Shown here: piece after piece, positions 48,369-58,385 of the stretch
How positions within the stretch are numbered: the stretch's first letter is position 1
How the letters are laid out: every line of letters begins with the position of its first letter
Assembly: GCA_900638155.1 (NCBI GenBank)
Contig: LR134495.1
Location: 1,798,001 to 1,862,000, forward strand
Origin: Mannheimia haemolytica
Lineage (GTDB): Bacteria > Pseudomonadota > Gammaproteobacteria > Enterobacterales > Pasteurellaceae
Length of the DNA: 64,000 nucleotides
Direction of reading: 5' to 3'
Translations under genes and position numbers: made by a program
Notes under the pieces: generated by a model
Told to the model about the DNA's origin: nothing
Databases searched by the model: none
What the model saw: the letters and a program-made list of their open reading frames with translations, nothing else

Positions 48369-49814
48369 ATGATTTTTAAAAATTTCACTCGTGCTTTTTT
48401 AAATAAATTTATCTTATCTACACTCCTGATTCCAAGCATTACACAGGCTGAAATTAATACCGAAGAATTATTAAACACCTTGCCTGCCGGCACTTCTGTT
48501 AGCTTTATTGCTAAAAATTTAGACACTAATCAAATCGTCACCCAATACCAAAGTGATATTTTTATGCTACCTGCCAGCACTCAAAAAGTCTTTACGGCAT
48601 TGGCAGCTAAATTAACCTTAACCGATGATTTCCGCTTTCAAACTGCCCTCTTAACCAACGGAAAAATAGAAAACGGAGTGTTAAAAGGCAATTTAATTGC
48701 CCGTTTTAGTGGCGACCCTGAGCTTACAAGCGGTCAAATTTACCAATTAATGAGCAAATTAAAGCAACAAGGCATCAACAAAATTGAAGGAGATTTAATT
48801 TTAGACACGTCGGTTTTTGCCAGCCACGACAAAGCCTCCGGTTGGATTTGGAACGACTTAACAATGTGCTTTAACGCCCCACCTGCGGCAATTAATGTGG
48901 ATCACAACTGTTTTTATGTCACCTTAAATGCCGACCAACCCATTGGCGAATTTGCTAAAGTGAATGTGCCGTCCGCTTATCCGGTGCAGATGTTTAGCTC
49001 TGCTTATATTGTCGAGCCGAAAGAAGCCCCTTTTTGCCAACTTGATGTAGTGGTTCACGATAACAACCGCTACCAAATCAAAGGCTGTATGGCTCGCCAG
49101 TCTCAACCGTTTGGCTTAAGTTTTTCGGTGCAAGACCCAACCAATTATGGGGCAAATATGCTTAAAGCCCAGTTAAAAAGCCTTAAAATTGCCTTTAACG
49201 GGCAAGTAAAAGAGCCACTCACTGCCCAAAACGGCACGCTACTTGCCGAGCATTATTCCGAGTCTTTGCCGGTATTATTGAAGAAAATGATGAAAAAATC
49301 GGATAACCAAATTGCCGATGCTCTATTTAGAACCATTGCCAACAAGCAACACAACCGCCCGGCATCGTTCCAATTAGGTAGTTATGTGATTCGCCAGTTA
49401 TTAAAAACCAAAGCCAATATTGATTTTAAAAACAGCGTAGTGGCTGATGGCTCAGGGCTTTCCCGCCATAATCAAGTCAGCAGCCGAACAATGCTGGAAA
49501 CCCTTGAATATATCGCCCAAAACGAAGAAAGCTTAAAACTGTTTGAAACCTTCCCGATTGCAGGCGTGGACGGTACTATTTCCGGCAGAGGCTCTATTTC
49601 AACCGAACCGCTTGCCAAAAACCTAGTTGCCAAAACCGGCTCGCTGAAAGGGGTTTACAACCTTGCCGGCTTTATGAAAAACGCCCGTGGCGAACGCATT
49701 GCTTTTGTGCAATTTATTAACGGCTATTCCACCGGAGAGCTGGAAAGCAAAACTAAGCGAGCTCCGCTTAATACATTTGAAAATAAGTTTTATATGGCGT
49801 TGTTTAATGAATAG
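48369..49814 (+). CDS. dacB: D-alanyl-D-alanine carboxypeptidase / endopeptidase PBP4
   Basis: 481 residues. Signal peptide ends at about residue 27 (SITQA). Penicillin-binding motifs are SxxK at Ser70-Lys73 in [11 protein letters not shown] in [11 protein letters not shown], and KTG in VAKTGSLKG. The large insert between the first two motifs is typical of class C PBP4. Periplasmic wall-remodelling enzyme. Confidence 0.95.
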   Translation: MIFKNFTRAFLNKFILSTLLIPSITQAEINTEELLNTLPAGTSVSFIAKNLDTNQIVTQYQSDIFMLPASTQKVFTALAAKLTLTDDFRFQTALLTNGKIENGVLKGNLIARFSGDPELTSGQIYQLMSKLKQQGINKIEGDLILDTSVFASHDKASGWIWNDLTMCFNAPPAAINVDHNCFYVTLNADQPIGEFAKVNVPSAYPVQMFSSAYIVEPKEAPFCQLDVVVHDNNRYQIKGCMARQSQPFGLSFSVQDPTNYGANMLKAQLKSLKIAFNGQVKEPLTAQNGTLLAEHYSESLPVLLKKMMKKSDNQIADALFRTIANKQHNRPASFQLGSYVIRQLLKTKANIDFKNSVVADGSGLSRHNQVSSRTMLETLEYIAQNEESLKLFETFPIAGVDGTISGRGSISTEPLAKNLVAKTGSLKGVYNLAGFMKNARGERIAFVQFINGYSTGELESKTKRAPLNTFENKFYMALFNE

Positions 49815-49845
49815 GACTTATATTTTGTGTGACGGAGTGTTAAAA

Positions 49846-49863
49846 TGTAGCCACTTCACTACA
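49846..49863. promoter_or_regulatory. Candidate operator of the toxin-antitoxin pair
   Basis: TGTAG-CCACTTCA-CTACA is a 5-8-5 dyad placed just after a TAAAAT hexamer and before the antitoxin ribosome site, the usual position for self-repression by Phd-type antitoxins. Confidence 0.5.
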
Positions 49864-49877
49864 AAAAGGAGGTACAA

Positions 49878-50138
49878 ATGACTATTATGACCAGCAGAGA
49901 GTTTAATCAGCACTTAAGCCAAGCACAAAAGGCAGCACAATTTTCACCTGTAATTATCACTAATCGAGGTGAACCGGCTTTTGTATTAATGAGTTATACC
50001 GAATATCAAAAGACGCATATAAAGCCTGTCAGAAGTGCTTTAGAAGCACTAACACCAATAGACAACGAAGATATTGAGTTAGTCTTACAACCTCGCAGTA
50101 CGAATCGAAGAAAGCTCTCTATTTTTGAGGATGAATAA
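49878..50138 (+). CDS. Phd/YefM-family antitoxin
   Basis: 86 residues. N-terminal Phd fold (MTSREFNQHLSQAQKAAQF, VIITNRGEPAFVLMSYTEYQK) followed by a probably disordered acidic toxin-neutralising tail (TPIDNEDIELVLQPRSTNRRKLSIFEDE, here broken up). GGAGG lies 49868-49872. It overlaps vapC by one nt (TAATG). Should repress its own promoter together with the toxin and be degraded by Lon or Clp proteases, by family analogy. Confidence 0.9.
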   Translation: MTIMTSREFNQHLSQAQKAAQFSPVIITNRGEPAFVLMSYTEYQKTHIKPVRSALEALTPIDNEDIELVLQPRSTNRRKLSIFEDE

Positions 50139-50557
50139 TGTATTTACTTGATACCAATATCATTAGCGAAATCCGAAAAATCAATACAGGCAAAGCCAAT
50201 CAGGGGGTTATTGATTGGCTTTCCGCCGTTCCAGGAAATCAACTCTATACAAATGCAATCGTATTAATGGAATTAGAACGAGGTGTATCGGCAAAAGAGC
50301 GTAAAGATAAACAGCAAGGGGCGATATTACGCAAATGGTTAGAGCAAGTGATTAAACCGTTTTTTGCACAGAGAACGCTCACGATTGATGCACAAACCTC
50401 TCAAGTGTGTGCCAAACTACACATTCCGGATCACGCCCCTGAAAATGATGCATGGATTGCGGCAAATGCAATTCAGCATAATTTTATTTTAGTCACACAC
50501 AATACGAATAATTTTGCCCGTACAGGCGTAAAGCTACTCGATCCATTTAAAAGCTAA
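50138..50557 (+). CDS. vapC: VapC-type PIN-domain toxin
   Basis: 139 residues. PIN acidic residues: Asp5 in LLDTNIISE, Glu45 in MELERG, Asp104 in ENDAWIAANA. The fourth family position, acidic in many VapC (TRNxxDF), is Asn125 here (HNTNNF). VapC toxins cleave tRNA or rRNA. FitB-like in overall look. The first ATG overlaps the antitoxin stop codon. Toxin function is probable but the Asn is worth testing. Confidence 0.88.
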   Translation: MYLLDTNIISEIRKINTGKANQGVIDWLSAVPGNQLYTNAIVLMELERGVSAKERKDKQQGAILRKWLEQVIKPFFAQRTLTIDAQTSQVCAKLHIPDHAPENDAWIAANAIQHNFILVTHNTNNFARTGVKLLDPFKS

Positions 50558-50559
50558 AC

Positions 50560-50599
50560 ACAAGCGGTCGTAAATTTTTAACATTTTACGACCGCTTGT
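50560..50599. terminator. Uptake-sequence hairpin, bidirectional terminator after vapC
   Basis: ACAAGCGGTCGTAAA (50560-50574) pairs perfectly with 50585-50599 over a 10-nt loop. Confidence 0.8.
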
Positions 50600-50605
50600 T
50601 CTTTT

Positions 50606-50875
50606 CTAAGCCATTAAATCTTGATGGTTTCGTTGCATTTTCACCTCAATATAACTACAACTTGGCTTGATTTTCAGGCCTTTTTCTTGAGCAAACGCAA
50701 TTAAAGCATTGTAAAGCTCTCCTGCAATACCTTTACCTTGAAAAGCATCATCCACTCGGGTGCTGTAAGCATCAATCACGTTCTCTTTTATATAGCGATA
50801 ACGTAATGTGCCTGCTTTTAGGTTGTTTTCGGTAAAATAGTCAAATGTGAAATCTGCTAAATTGTGGTTAATCAT
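50606..50875 (-). CDS. Small GNAT-like acetyltransferase (YjdJ/COG2388 type)
   Basis: 89 residues, the compact GNAT type. Acetyl-CoA loop pattern VDDAFQGKGIAGELYNAL is intact, with TLRYRYIKENVIDAYSTRV before it and LKIKPSCSYIEVKM after. Substrate unknown. GAGGAAC serves as ribosome site. Convergent with vapC, divergent from purH. Confidence 0.8.
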   Translation of the reverse strand: MINHNLADFTFDYFTENNLKAGTLRYRYIKENVIDAYSTRVDDAFQGKGIAGELYNALIAFAQEKGLKIKPSCSYIEVKMQRNHQDLMA

Positions 50876-50978
50876 AGTTCCTCCTATTCTTTTTCCGCTA
50901 TTCTACCCGCTTTAATCACGAGTGCAAGCGGTCGCTTTTGCAGAAAAATTTGCAAAAATAACCGCTTGCAGATGAAAA

Positions 50979-50994
50979 AAGCAAACGTTTGCGT
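50979..50994. promoter_or_regulatory. PurR operator upstream of purH
   Basis: AAGCAAACGTTTGCGT matches the PurR palindrome almost exactly (GCAAACGTTTGC core at 50981-50992), next to a TATAAT -10 at 50995-51000. Repression by PurR with hypoxanthine or guanine is expected from the family. Confidence 0.88.
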
Positions 50995-51047
50995 TATAAT
51001 CTTTGCCGTTTATTTTCACGTTAACACTCATTTTAAGGAATTTAAAA

Positions 51048-52637
51048 ATGGCGATTCAACAGGCGTTATTAAGTGTGTCTGATAAAAAAGGCATTGTCGA
51101 ATTTGCTCGTGGGCTATCGGCTCGTGGGGTTAAACTACTCTCTACGGGCGGAACTGCAAAATTACTGGCTGAAGCCGGTTTGCCTGTAACAGAAGTATCC
51201 GATTACACCGGTTTTCCTGAAATGATGGACGGGCGTGTAAAAACCCTGCACCCGAAAGTGCACGGCGGGATTTTAGGTCGCCGTGGTACTGATGATGAAG
51301 TGATGAACCAACACGGCATTGAACGAATTGATATGGTAGTCGTAAACCTCTACCCTTTTGCTCAAACAGTGGCCAATCCAAATTGTAGCCTTGAAGATGC
51401 GGTAGAAAATATTGATATCGGAGGCCCGACAATGGTGCGTTCTGCGGCGAAAAATCATAAAGATGTGGCGATTGTAGTCAATAGCAATGATTTTGATGCC
51501 ATTCTTGCTGAAATGGATCAACATCAAAACAGTTTAACTTTAGAAACCCGTTTTAATCTTGCCATTAAAGCGTTTGAGCATACCGCCCAATACGATTCAA
51601 TGATTGCAAACTATTTCGGGCAAAAAGTACCACCTTATCAAGGTGCAGAGGAAGAAAATTTAACCCAACCGAGTGGACAATTCCCTCGTACCTTAAACCT
51701 CAATTTTGTGCGTAAACAAACGATGCGTTATGGCGAAAATTCGCATCAAAACGCTGCATTCTATGTGGAAAACGAATTAAAAGAAGCCTCTGTTTCCACC
51801 GCCAAACAATTACAAGGCAAAGCCCTTTCGTATAATAATATTGCGGATACCGATGCCGCTTTGGAGTGTGTGAAAGAATTTAGCGAGCCTGCTTGTGTGA
51901 TTGTAAAACACGCCAACCCTTGTGGTGTTGCGTTAGGTAAAAATATTTTAGATGCCTACAACCGTGCTTACCAAACCGACCCGACATCTGCTTTCGGTGG
52001 CATTATTGCCTTTAACCGTGAATTAGACGGTGAAACCGCTCAAACCATTGCAGACCGTCAATTTGTTGAAGTGATTATTGCACCAACCGTCTCAGTTGCT
52101 GCTAAAGAAGTATTAGCCGCTAAGAAAAATGTGCGTGTACTTGAGTGTGGTGAATTTACCTTGGCTCAAAAACGCTTAGATTTCAAACGGGTAAACGGCG
52201 GATTATTAGTGCAAGATGCTGATCAAGGTTCTGTTTCTATTGAGGATTTACAAGTGGTTTCAGAGCGTAAACCAACCGAAACTGAACTGAAAGACTTATT
52301 ATTCTGCTGGAAAGTAGCGAAATATGTGAAATCGAATGCGATTGTATATGCGAAAGATGGGCAAACTATCGGTATCGGTGCAGGGCAGATGAGTCGTGTT
52401 TATTCCGCCAAAATTGCCGGTATTAAAGCCGAAGATGAAGGCTTGCAAGTTACCGGCTGTGTAATGGCTTCCGATGCGTTCTTCCCGTTCCGTGATGGTA
52501 TTGATGCTGCCGCAAAAGTTGGGATTACTTGTGTGATTCACCCAGGTGGTTCAATGCGTGATCAGGAAGTGATTGATGCTGCCAACGAACACGGTATGGC
52601 AATGGTGCTGACAGGTATGAGACATTTCCGTCACTAA
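51048..52637 (+). CDS. purH: Bifunctional AICAR transformylase / IMP cyclohydrolase
   Basis: 529 residues from ATG 51048 (upstream in-frame ATG at 51003 lies inside the promoter region). N-terminal MGS-like IMP cyclohydrolase domain ([27 protein letters not shown]) and C-terminal AICARFT domain with the catalytic Lys-His in [10 protein letters not shown]. Last two steps of purine synthesis. Confidence 0.96.
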   Translation: MAIQQALLSVSDKKGIVEFARGLSARGVKLLSTGGTAKLLAEAGLPVTEVSDYTGFPEMMDGRVKTLHPKVHGGILGRRGTDDEVMNQHGIERIDMVVVNLYPFAQTVANPNCSLEDAVENIDIGGPTMVRSAAKNHKDVAIVVNSNDFDAILAEMDQHQNSLTLETRFNLAIKAFEHTAQYDSMIANYFGQKVPPYQGAEEENLTQPSGQFPRTLNLNFVRKQTMRYGENSHQNAAFYVENELKEASVSTAKQLQGKALSYNNIADTDAALECVKEFSEPACVIVKHANPCGVALGKNILDAYNRAYQTDPTSAFGGIIAFNRELDGETAQTIADRQFVEVIIAPTVSVAAKEVLAAKKNVRVLECGEFTLAQKRLDFKRVNGGLLVQDADQGSVSIEDLQVVSERKPTETELKDLLFCWKVAKYVKSNAIVYAKDGQTIGIGAGQMSRVYSAKIAGIKAEDEGLQVTGCVMASDAFFPFRDGIDAAAKVGITCVIHPGGSMRDQEVIDAANEHGMAMVLTGMRHFRH

Positions 52638-52648
52638 TTTTTCAAACT

Positions 52649-52683
52649 AAAGGCTATCTTACATTGATAAGATAGCCTTTTTC
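52649..52683 (+). terminator. Intrinsic terminator of purH
   Basis: AAAGGCTATCTTA (52649-52661), loop CATTGA, complement at 52668-52680, then TT. Confidence 0.9.
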
Positions 52684-52688
52684 ATTGA

Positions 52689-54065
52689 TTAATCACAAGG
52701 TAAAATTTTGATTGCTAAACCACCTGTTGAGGTTTCACGGTATTTTGCATTCATATCTTTGCCGGTTTCATACATTGTTTCAATGACTTTATCCAAACTA
52801 ACGTGAGGTAAGGAAGTACGGCGTAGTGCCATTCTGCTGGCATTAATCGCTTTGACGGAGGCGATTGCATTTCTTTCAATACAAGGCACCTGAACCTGCC
52901 CACCAACCGGGTCACAAGTTAAACCTAAGTTATGCTCCATTGCAATTTCTGCTGCCATACATACCTGTTCAGCAGTACCGCCCATAATTTCCGTTAATCC
53001 TGCCGCCGCCATCGAACAAGCAACACCAACTTCTCCTTGGCAGCCCACTTCAGCACCAGAAATAGAGGCATTCATTTTGTATAACGAACCAATCACACTG
53101 GTAGTCAATAAATAACGCTCAATAGTATCTTGATTAAGCTGTGCAATAAATTTTTGGTAGTACGCCAAAACTGCCGGCACAATACCACAAGCCCCATTGG
53201 TAGGTGCGGTGACTACTCGTCCACCGGCTGCATTTTCTTCATTGACTGCAAGCGCATACATATTCACCCAATCAATAATTTGCATTGGGTCGGTATTAAA
53301 TTTACTGTTTGCCTCCAGCATTCTGCGTAACCCACTGGCACGGCGTACTACTTTCAATGGGCCCGGTAGTAACCCTTCCGTATTCAGACCACGCTCAATA
53401 CAGGCTTCCATTGTTTTCCAGATCATCGCCAAATAATCTGAAATTTCTGCTTTACTACGCAACGCAAGCTCATTTTTCCAGACCAAAGAAGAAAGCGGTA
53501 ATCCGTTATTCTTACAATGAGCCAGTAAATCTGCAGCATTATGATATGGAAACGGAACAGAGAGATCTGAATTTTTAACTTGCTCAAAATTAGCTTCATC
53601 AACAATAAAACCACCACCAATAGAATAATAGGTATTTTCAAATAACAGCTCTTCACCGCTCAAGGCACTGAATTTCACGCCGTTTTCGTGGCGAGGTAAG
53701 AAATCTCGATGAAACGGCATATCTGCATAAAAATCAAACTGAATGGTTTTAGGTTCTATGCTGTTTTCTGCAATAGTAAGCTGTTGATTTTGTTTTAGAT
53801 TTTCAATAGTTTGCTCAATACGTTCAATATCCACATTATGAGGCAAATACCCCATTAATCCCATTATGATGGCAATATCCGTATTATGTCCTCGCCCGGT
53901 GAGTGATAATGAACCATATACATCTACCCGCAAGCGGTCAATTTTGTTTAAAAATTTGCGATTTTGTAACTCATCAACAAATTCCTTTGCAGCTTTCATC
54001 GGCCCCACTGTGTGGGAACTGGAAGGCCCAATTCCCACTTTAAACATATCAAATACACTAATCAT
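52689..54065 (-). CDS. sdaA: L-serine dehydratase, iron-sulfur type
   Basis: 458 residues from ATG 54065; the frame also opens at a GTG at 54071. Single-chain enzyme with the beta domain first (VFDMFKVGIGPSSSHTVGPM) and the alpha domain behind (GGRVVTAPTNGACGIVPAV, GCQGEVGVACSMAAAGL, TCDPVGGQVQVPCIERN), which carry the cysteines of the [4Fe-4S] cluster. Converts L-serine to pyruvate and ammonia. Downstream of the serine transporter sdaC. Confidence 0.94.
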   Translation of the reverse strand: MISVFDMFKVGIGPSSSHTVGPMKAAKEFVDELQNRKFLNKIDRLRVDVYGSLSLTGRGHNTDIAIIMGLMGYLPHNVDIERIEQTIENLKQNQQLTIAENSIEPKTIQFDFYADMPFHRDFLPRHENGVKFSALSGEELLFENTYYSIGGGFIVDEANFEQVKNSDLSVPFPYHNAADLLAHCKNNGLPLSSLVWKNELALRSKAEISDYLAMIWKTMEACIERGLNTEGLLPGPLKVVRRASGLRRMLEANSKFNTDPMQIIDWVNMYALAVNEENAAGGRVVTAPTNGACGIVPAVLAYYQKFIAQLNQDTIERYLLTTSVIGSLYKMNASISGAEVGCQGEVGVACSMAAAGLTEIMGGTAEQVCMAAEIAMEHNLGLTCDPVGGQVQVPCIERNAIASVKAINASRMALRRTSLPHVSLDKVIETMYETGKDMNAKYRETSTGGLAIKILPCD

Positions 54066-54121
54066 AAACACAAATTCACATAGAAAATAAAAGGGCGTAT
54101 TCTACATTGATTTTAGAAAGA

Positions 54122-55348
54122 TTACAGTAACCCATATACTATTGCTGAAATAGCAATACAGCCCATCACCAGCACAAATAAATGCCCAGATTCACCTTTG
54201 AAACGAGCAAGTGCAGGCACTTTATAAACCGCATAGACAGGCATAATAAACAAGATCATCGCAATAATCGGCCCACCTAGGCTTTCAATAAACCCTAAAA
54301 TGCTTGGATTAATGGTCGCAACAATCCATAAAATGATTAAAAAAGTAATAGCGGTAATTTTGCGGAATTTGCTTGGCTCAATCGGCTCTTTACGCATTTG
54401 ATTAACCAATCCTTCTAACCCCTCGCGCGCACCTAAATAATGCCCAAAGAAAGAGCTACCAATCGCCAAAAAAGCAACCAACGGTCCAAAATAGGAAATA
54501 ATCGGATTATCAAATTTATTCGCAAGGTAAGAAAGAATCGAAATATTTTGTACCTTAGCTTGTGCTAATTCTTCAGGTGTCAAAGTTAATACACAGCTAA
54601 ATACAAAGAACATTACAAACAATACTAAGATAGAGGCAGTAGAACGTAATACTTTAGCTGATTCAATTTCAGCCGTCTTGTCATCTTGGTAATATTTCTG
54701 TTGAGAAAGTGCAAAAGAAGAAATTGCCGGCGAATGGTTAAAAGCAAAGACTAAAACAGGAATAGTCAGCCAAAGTGTAGTAAAGAAGTCTCCTGTAGTT
54801 GGCATTTGCTGTAAGGCAGCTGTATTCCACTGTGGAATTAAATAAATAGATAAGCCCAATAAAATCAACACTAATGGATACACAAGACAAGTTGTGATTT
54901 TTAACATGACTTGCTCACTTAATAACATTACTCCGATCATAGCAGCTATTAGCATAAACGATAATACAGCCCTAGATGGTGGCGCGATATGAAGCTGATT
55001 CTCCATAAAAGAACTCACGGTATTGGTAATACCTACACCATAAATCAGTAAAATCGGAAAAATGGCAAAGAAGTACAGTAGCGTGATCAATTTACCAGCC
55101 TGTTCACCAAAATGTTCACGAACAACAGCCGTAATATCGCTCCCTTTGTATTTTGAAGAAAGCACAAAACGTGTTAAGCCACGGTGAGCTAAATATGTCA
55201 TTGGTCCAACTAACAAAGTCATAATAATAAGTGGGTAGAACCCACCCATACCTGCATTAATTGGCAAAAATAAAACGCCGGCTCCTACCGCAGTACCAAA
55301 TAAATTTAGTACCCAAGTAAGAGAAAAACGTTGAGATTGAGTGGCCAT
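54122..55348 (-). CDS. sdaC: Serine transporter SdaC (HAAAP family)
   Basis: 408 residues, about eleven membrane spans. Family start [21 protein letters not shown], plus [12 protein letters not shown] and [19 protein letters not shown]. Proton-coupled serine uptake. AAGGAG ribosome site. Fifty nt ahead of sdaA on the same strand, so import and breakdown of serine are joined in one operon. Confidence 0.92.
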   Translation of the reverse strand: MATQSQRFSLTWVLNLFGTAVGAGVLFLPINAGMGGFYPLIIMTLLVGPMTYLAHRGLTRFVLSSKYKGSDITAVVREHFGEQAGKLITLLYFFAIFPILLIYGVGITNTVSSFMENQLHIAPPSRAVLSFMLIAAMIGVMLLSEQVMLKITTCLVYPLVLILLGLSIYLIPQWNTAALQQMPTTGDFFTTLWLTIPVLVFAFNHSPAISSFALSQQKYYQDDKTAEIESAKVLRSTASILVLFVMFFVFSCVLTLTPEELAQAKVQNISILSYLANKFDNPIISYFGPLVAFLAIGSSFFGHYLGAREGLEGLVNQMRKEPIEPSKFRKITAITFLIILWIVATINPSILGFIESLGGPIIAMILFIMPVYAVYKVPALARFKGESGHLFVLVMGCIAISAIVYGLL

Positions 55349-55564
55349 AACTTCTCCTTAAACAAGTATCTAAAAAATAATTATCCGTATATTAGATCCA
55401 GAAAAAAGGAAGACAACGGATTTTTAACTATTTTTTGATCAAACTAGAAAAAGCAGAAAAAATAGTATTTCTGGCGAACAAAATTCAATCAAACAGAATT
55501 AAATTTCACTTAAATTAAAGAAATTTAGCATTTTATTTTTATGAGGAAATTTCTTTTAGATATG

Positions 55565-55596
55565 AAAAAACCGGTTAGAATTAACTTAACCGGTTT
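55565..55596 (-). terminator. Intrinsic terminator of dapA
   Basis: On the minus strand AAACCGGTTA (55596-55587) and TAACCGGTTT (55577-55568) form a 10-bp stem, followed by a T-run. Confidence 0.88.
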
Positions 55597-55619
55597 CAAA
55601 TTTGATTTGCAAAAAATAA

Positions 55620-56507
55620 CTAAATTAAGCCCGCTTGTTGTAATGCTTTTAACACTACAGGCTGTGCTGATTCAGACAGTGTGGTAAGCGGTAAACGTAA
55701 ATTAGGTTCACTAATTAACCCTAATTTGTAAGCTGCCCATTTCACTGGAATCGGGTTAGATTCCACAAATAAGTCATGGTGTAACGCCATTAAGCGGTTA
55801 TTAATTTCTTCTGCTTCAGAAAATTTGCCGGCAAGAGCTAACTCACACATTTTTGCCATATCAGCAGCAGCAACATTATTGGTGACCGAGATCACCCCTT
55901 GACCACCTAATTTCATAGACTCAAAACCGGTAGCATCATCACCACTCAAGAAAATAAAATCTTCACCGGCTAATTGCTTAATTAAAGGTAAGCGGCTTAA
56001 ATCACCAGTTGCTTCTTTCACAGCAACAATATTCTCAATTTTCGCTAAGCGACCGATTGTTTCAGGTTTTAAATCACTCCCTGTCCGCCCCGGCACATTA
56101 TACAGAATTTGTGGTAAATCTGTACTTTCTGCAATCGCTTTGTAGTGTAAGTACATCCCCTCTTGCGTTGGCTTGTTGTAATAAGGCACTACACTTAAAC
56201 AACCAGCTACACCACTGTTTGCTAATAATTTAGTCATAGTGATAGCTTCACTGGTCGCATTAGAACCGGTTCCTGCAATAATTGGAATACGTCCATCAGC
56301 AAATTCAACCGTTTTCTTAATCACCTTAACATTTTCATCAATGCTTAATGTGGTAGATTCACCTGTTGTACCAACAGATACAATAGCGTGAGAACCTGCT
56401 TGAATATGATACTCAACTAATTTTTTTAAATCCTGATAATCTACCTCACCATGAGTCATTGGTGTAACTAATGCTACGATACTACCGTGAAATAAAGGGG
56501 TCGCCAT
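55620..56507 (-). CDS. dapA: 4-Hydroxy-tetrahydrodipicolinate synthase
   Basis: 295 residues from ATG 56507 with AGGAG a few nt before it; the longer frame to 56558 lacks family support. TIM-barrel lyase: start [21 protein letters not shown] motif, YNVPGRTG, and the Schiff-base Lys in [11 protein letters not shown]. First step of the lysine/diaminopimelate branch, needed for the cell wall. Confidence 0.96.
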   Translation of the reverse strand: MATPLFHGSIVALVTPMTHGEVDYQDLKKLVEYHIQAGSHAIVSVGTTGESTTLSIDENVKVIKKTVEFADGRIPIIAGTGSNATSEAITMTKLLANSGVAGCLSVVPYYNKPTQEGMYLHYKAIAESTDLPQILYNVPGRTGSDLKPETIGRLAKIENIVAVKEATGDLSRLPLIKQLAGEDFIFLSGDDATGFESMKLGGQGVISVTNNVAAADMAKMCELALAGKFSEAEEINNRLMALHHDLFVESNPIPVKWAAYKLGLISEPNLRLPLTTLSESAQPVVLKALQQAGLI

Positions 56508-56602
56508 AATCATCTCCTGTATTTTTTTATTATGCTTGATAACATTGCTAGATTGCAAAATTCAGCTTAAATATGCAAGCACTTTTTTGAAATTATTTAA
56601 AA

Positions 56603-57544
56603 TTAATCATATAGGCTTTGATCACCTTCATTTGGGCGAGTTTTAAAACGGCGATGTAGCCACATATATTGAGTTAGCGCAGCCATAATTTCACGTTCTA
56701 CCACCCGATTCATTAAAATAGCCGTTTCAACTTCATTTTGACATTGACTAAAATCAACGGCAGGACTGACTTTTACTGTGTAGCCTGAATAGTCCAAATT
56801 TCGCATCGGGCTAAACGGGATCACTAAACTCTTTGGGGCAGAACGAAGTAACATATAACTACCCGCAGTAGTACAAGTTTCCTCCACTGCAAAAAATGGT
56901 ACAAAAACGCTATTTCGTCTTCCATAATCGTGATCAGGCGCATACCATATCATCTCGCCATTTTTTAAAGCTCGAATCATTCCACGCACATCTTTACGGT
57001 CTAACATTGCTTTATTTGAGCGAACACGTCCTCGAAACTGTATCCAATCTAATAATGGATTATCATTCGGTCGATAAACCCCTACTCCTTGATGATGCAG
57101 CCCAATAATTCTTGCACCGAGTTCTAAAGTCAGAAAATGCACCCCTACAAGTAAAATACCCCTTTCCTGATCACGCTGTGTTAAATGCTCTAGCCCTTCG
57201 ATTTTAGACCATTTAAGAATACGTTTATCCGACCAAAACCAAGCCATACCGGTTTCAATAATCGCCATTCCAACCGATTTCATATTTTCTTCGACTAATT
57301 CCTCTACTTTCTCAGCAGAGTAATGGGGAAAACAGAGCTCTAAATTACGGCGAGCAATACGCATACGACGTTTACCAAAACCCAATTTAGTAAACAATTT
57401 ACCTAGTCCCAGACCAATTTTTACTAAAATAGGATAAGGCAAACATAAAATTAACTTAAAAACACCTAAACCGAGCCACAATCCCCAATATTTAGGGTGT
57501 AAAAATTGTGTCTGGAATGGAGGTAACTGTTTTTTCTCACTCAT
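56603..57544 (-). CDS. lpxL: Lipid A biosynthesis lauroyl/myristoyl acyltransferase (LpxL/HtrB type)
   Basis: 313 residues. One N-terminal membrane segment (YWGLWLGLGVFKLILCLPYPI), then the acyltransferase domain with the HX4E motif HFLTLELGAR at about residue 137 and the late block DHDYGRRNSVFVPFFAVE. Transfers the secondary acyl chain onto Kdo2-lipid A precursor. LpxL versus LpxM cannot be separated with certainty; closeness to H. influenzae HtrB favours LpxL. Confidence 0.9.
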   Translation of the reverse strand: MSEKKQLPPFQTQFLHPKYWGLWLGLGVFKLILCLPYPILVKIGLGLGKLFTKLGFGKRRMRIARRNLELCFPHYSAEKVEELVEENMKSVGMAIIETGMAWFWSDKRILKWSKIEGLEHLTQRDQERGILLVGVHFLTLELGARIIGLHHQGVGVYRPNDNPLLDWIQFRGRVRSNKAMLDRKDVRGMIRALKNGEMIWYAPDHDYGRRNSVFVPFFAVEETCTTAGSYMLLRSAPKSLVIPFSPMRNLDYSGYTVKVSPAVDFSQCQNEVETAILMNRVVEREIMAALTQYMWLHRRFKTRPNEGDQSLYD

Positions 57545-57723
57545 TAATTATTCTCACATACTAGATTATGATTACATTATAGCTAAAAACTGCTAAAAGT
57601 GTTAAGTAGATCAAATTTTTGGAAACTTATTTCATTTTTCACTTGAATTTTTGGAGTGATGAGCATATTTTGGTTATTAGAATATCAACGGCAAAAGCCT
57701 TAACTAAACAAGAGGAAAATGTT

Positions 57724-58008
57724 ATGTCATTAAATATTTCAAGCAAACAAATGGACATTACCCCTGCAATCCGTACTCATATTGAGGAGCGTTTAGCTAA
57801 GTTAGAAAAATACCACACCCAATTGATAAACCCACATTTTATGCTGATAAAACAACCTAACTCATTCCAAGTTGAAGCAACAATTGGCACCCCTTTAGGT
57901 GATTTAGTCGCTAAAGCTGAACATGAAGATTTATATACTGCAATTTTTGATGTTAAGAAGAAATTAGAAGGTCAGTTAATTAAACTAAAAGAGAAAAATG
58001 AACATTGA
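57724..58008 (+). CDS. hpf: Ribosome hibernation factor (HPF/RaiA family)
   Basis: 94 residues from ATG 57724 (AGAGGAAAA ribosome site); the frame runs upstream to 57619 without family match. S30AE fold: [25 protein letters not shown], then [22 protein letters not shown]. Binds the decoding centre of resting ribosomes. Short form; RaiA-like rather than long HPF. Confidence 0.88.
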   Translation: MSLNISSKQMDITPAIRTHIEERLAKLEKYHTQLINPHFMLIKQPNSFQVEATIGTPLGDLVAKAEHEDLYTAIFDVKKKLEGQLIKLKEKNEH

Positions 58009-58033
58009 TGTTTAAACTTTACATCTAATAATA

Positions 58034-58069
58034 AGGGCTAAATGAGAGATATCATTTAGCCCTATTTTT
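58034..58069 (+). terminator. Intrinsic terminator of hpf
   Basis: AGGGCTAAATGA (58034-58045) pairs with 58052-58063, followed by ATTTTTT. Confidence 0.92.
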
Positions 58070-58113
58070 TATTCCAAGAGTAAGCGGTAAAATTTACCGT
58101 ATTTTTCGCAAAA

Positions 58114-58149
58114 ATATACCTTATTGAACAATTGTTCAATAAGGTATAT
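58114..58149 (-). terminator. Long palindrome, terminator of the small entericidin-like gene
   Basis: ATATACCTTATTGAAC / GTTCAATAAGGTATAT around AATT. On the minus strand it is followed by TTTTTG. Confidence 0.7.
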
Positions 58150-58183
58150 ATATTATTAGCTTCTTAGAATTCGAAGCTTTTTG

Positions 58184-58306
58184 TTATTGTGCAGCCTGCT
58201 GAATTTTATCGCCCGCTTTTTCAACATCCTTACCAACACCATCAACGGTATTACACGCAGTCAAGAAAGTTGCAGCTGCTAAAATAGTTAATACTAATTT
58301 TTTCAT
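58184..58306 (-). CDS. Entericidin-like small lipoprotein (40 residues)
   Basis: A complete small gene: ATG 58306 has AGGAG about eight nt ahead, and it stops at 58184. Translation starts MKKLVLTILAAATFLTAC, a lipoprotein signal with lipobox LTAC (Cys18), and the mature part NTVDGVGKDVEKAGDKIQQ is the short amphipathic type of entericidin A/B. Such peptides sit in the membrane and are linked to stress or bacteriolysis in enterobacteria. Its own terminator palindrome follows. Function here inferred from family only. Confidence 0.8.
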   Translation of the reverse strand: MKKLVLTILAAATFLTACNTVDGVGKDVEKAGDKIQQAAQ

Positions 58307-58385
58307 AGAAAGCTCCTTTTTTGTTGTTTACTTATGAAAACGATTTCAATATAGCAACTTTACATTATTTAAGCAACACCTAAAC

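Noticed and set aside
49687..49881. 64-residue plus-strand frame across the dacB end
   Set aside because: Overlaps dacB in another frame and runs through the antitoxin promoter region; no independent support.
53130..53656. Several frames of 66-89 residues opposite and within sdaA
   Set aside because: Shadow frames of a well-supported enzyme gene.
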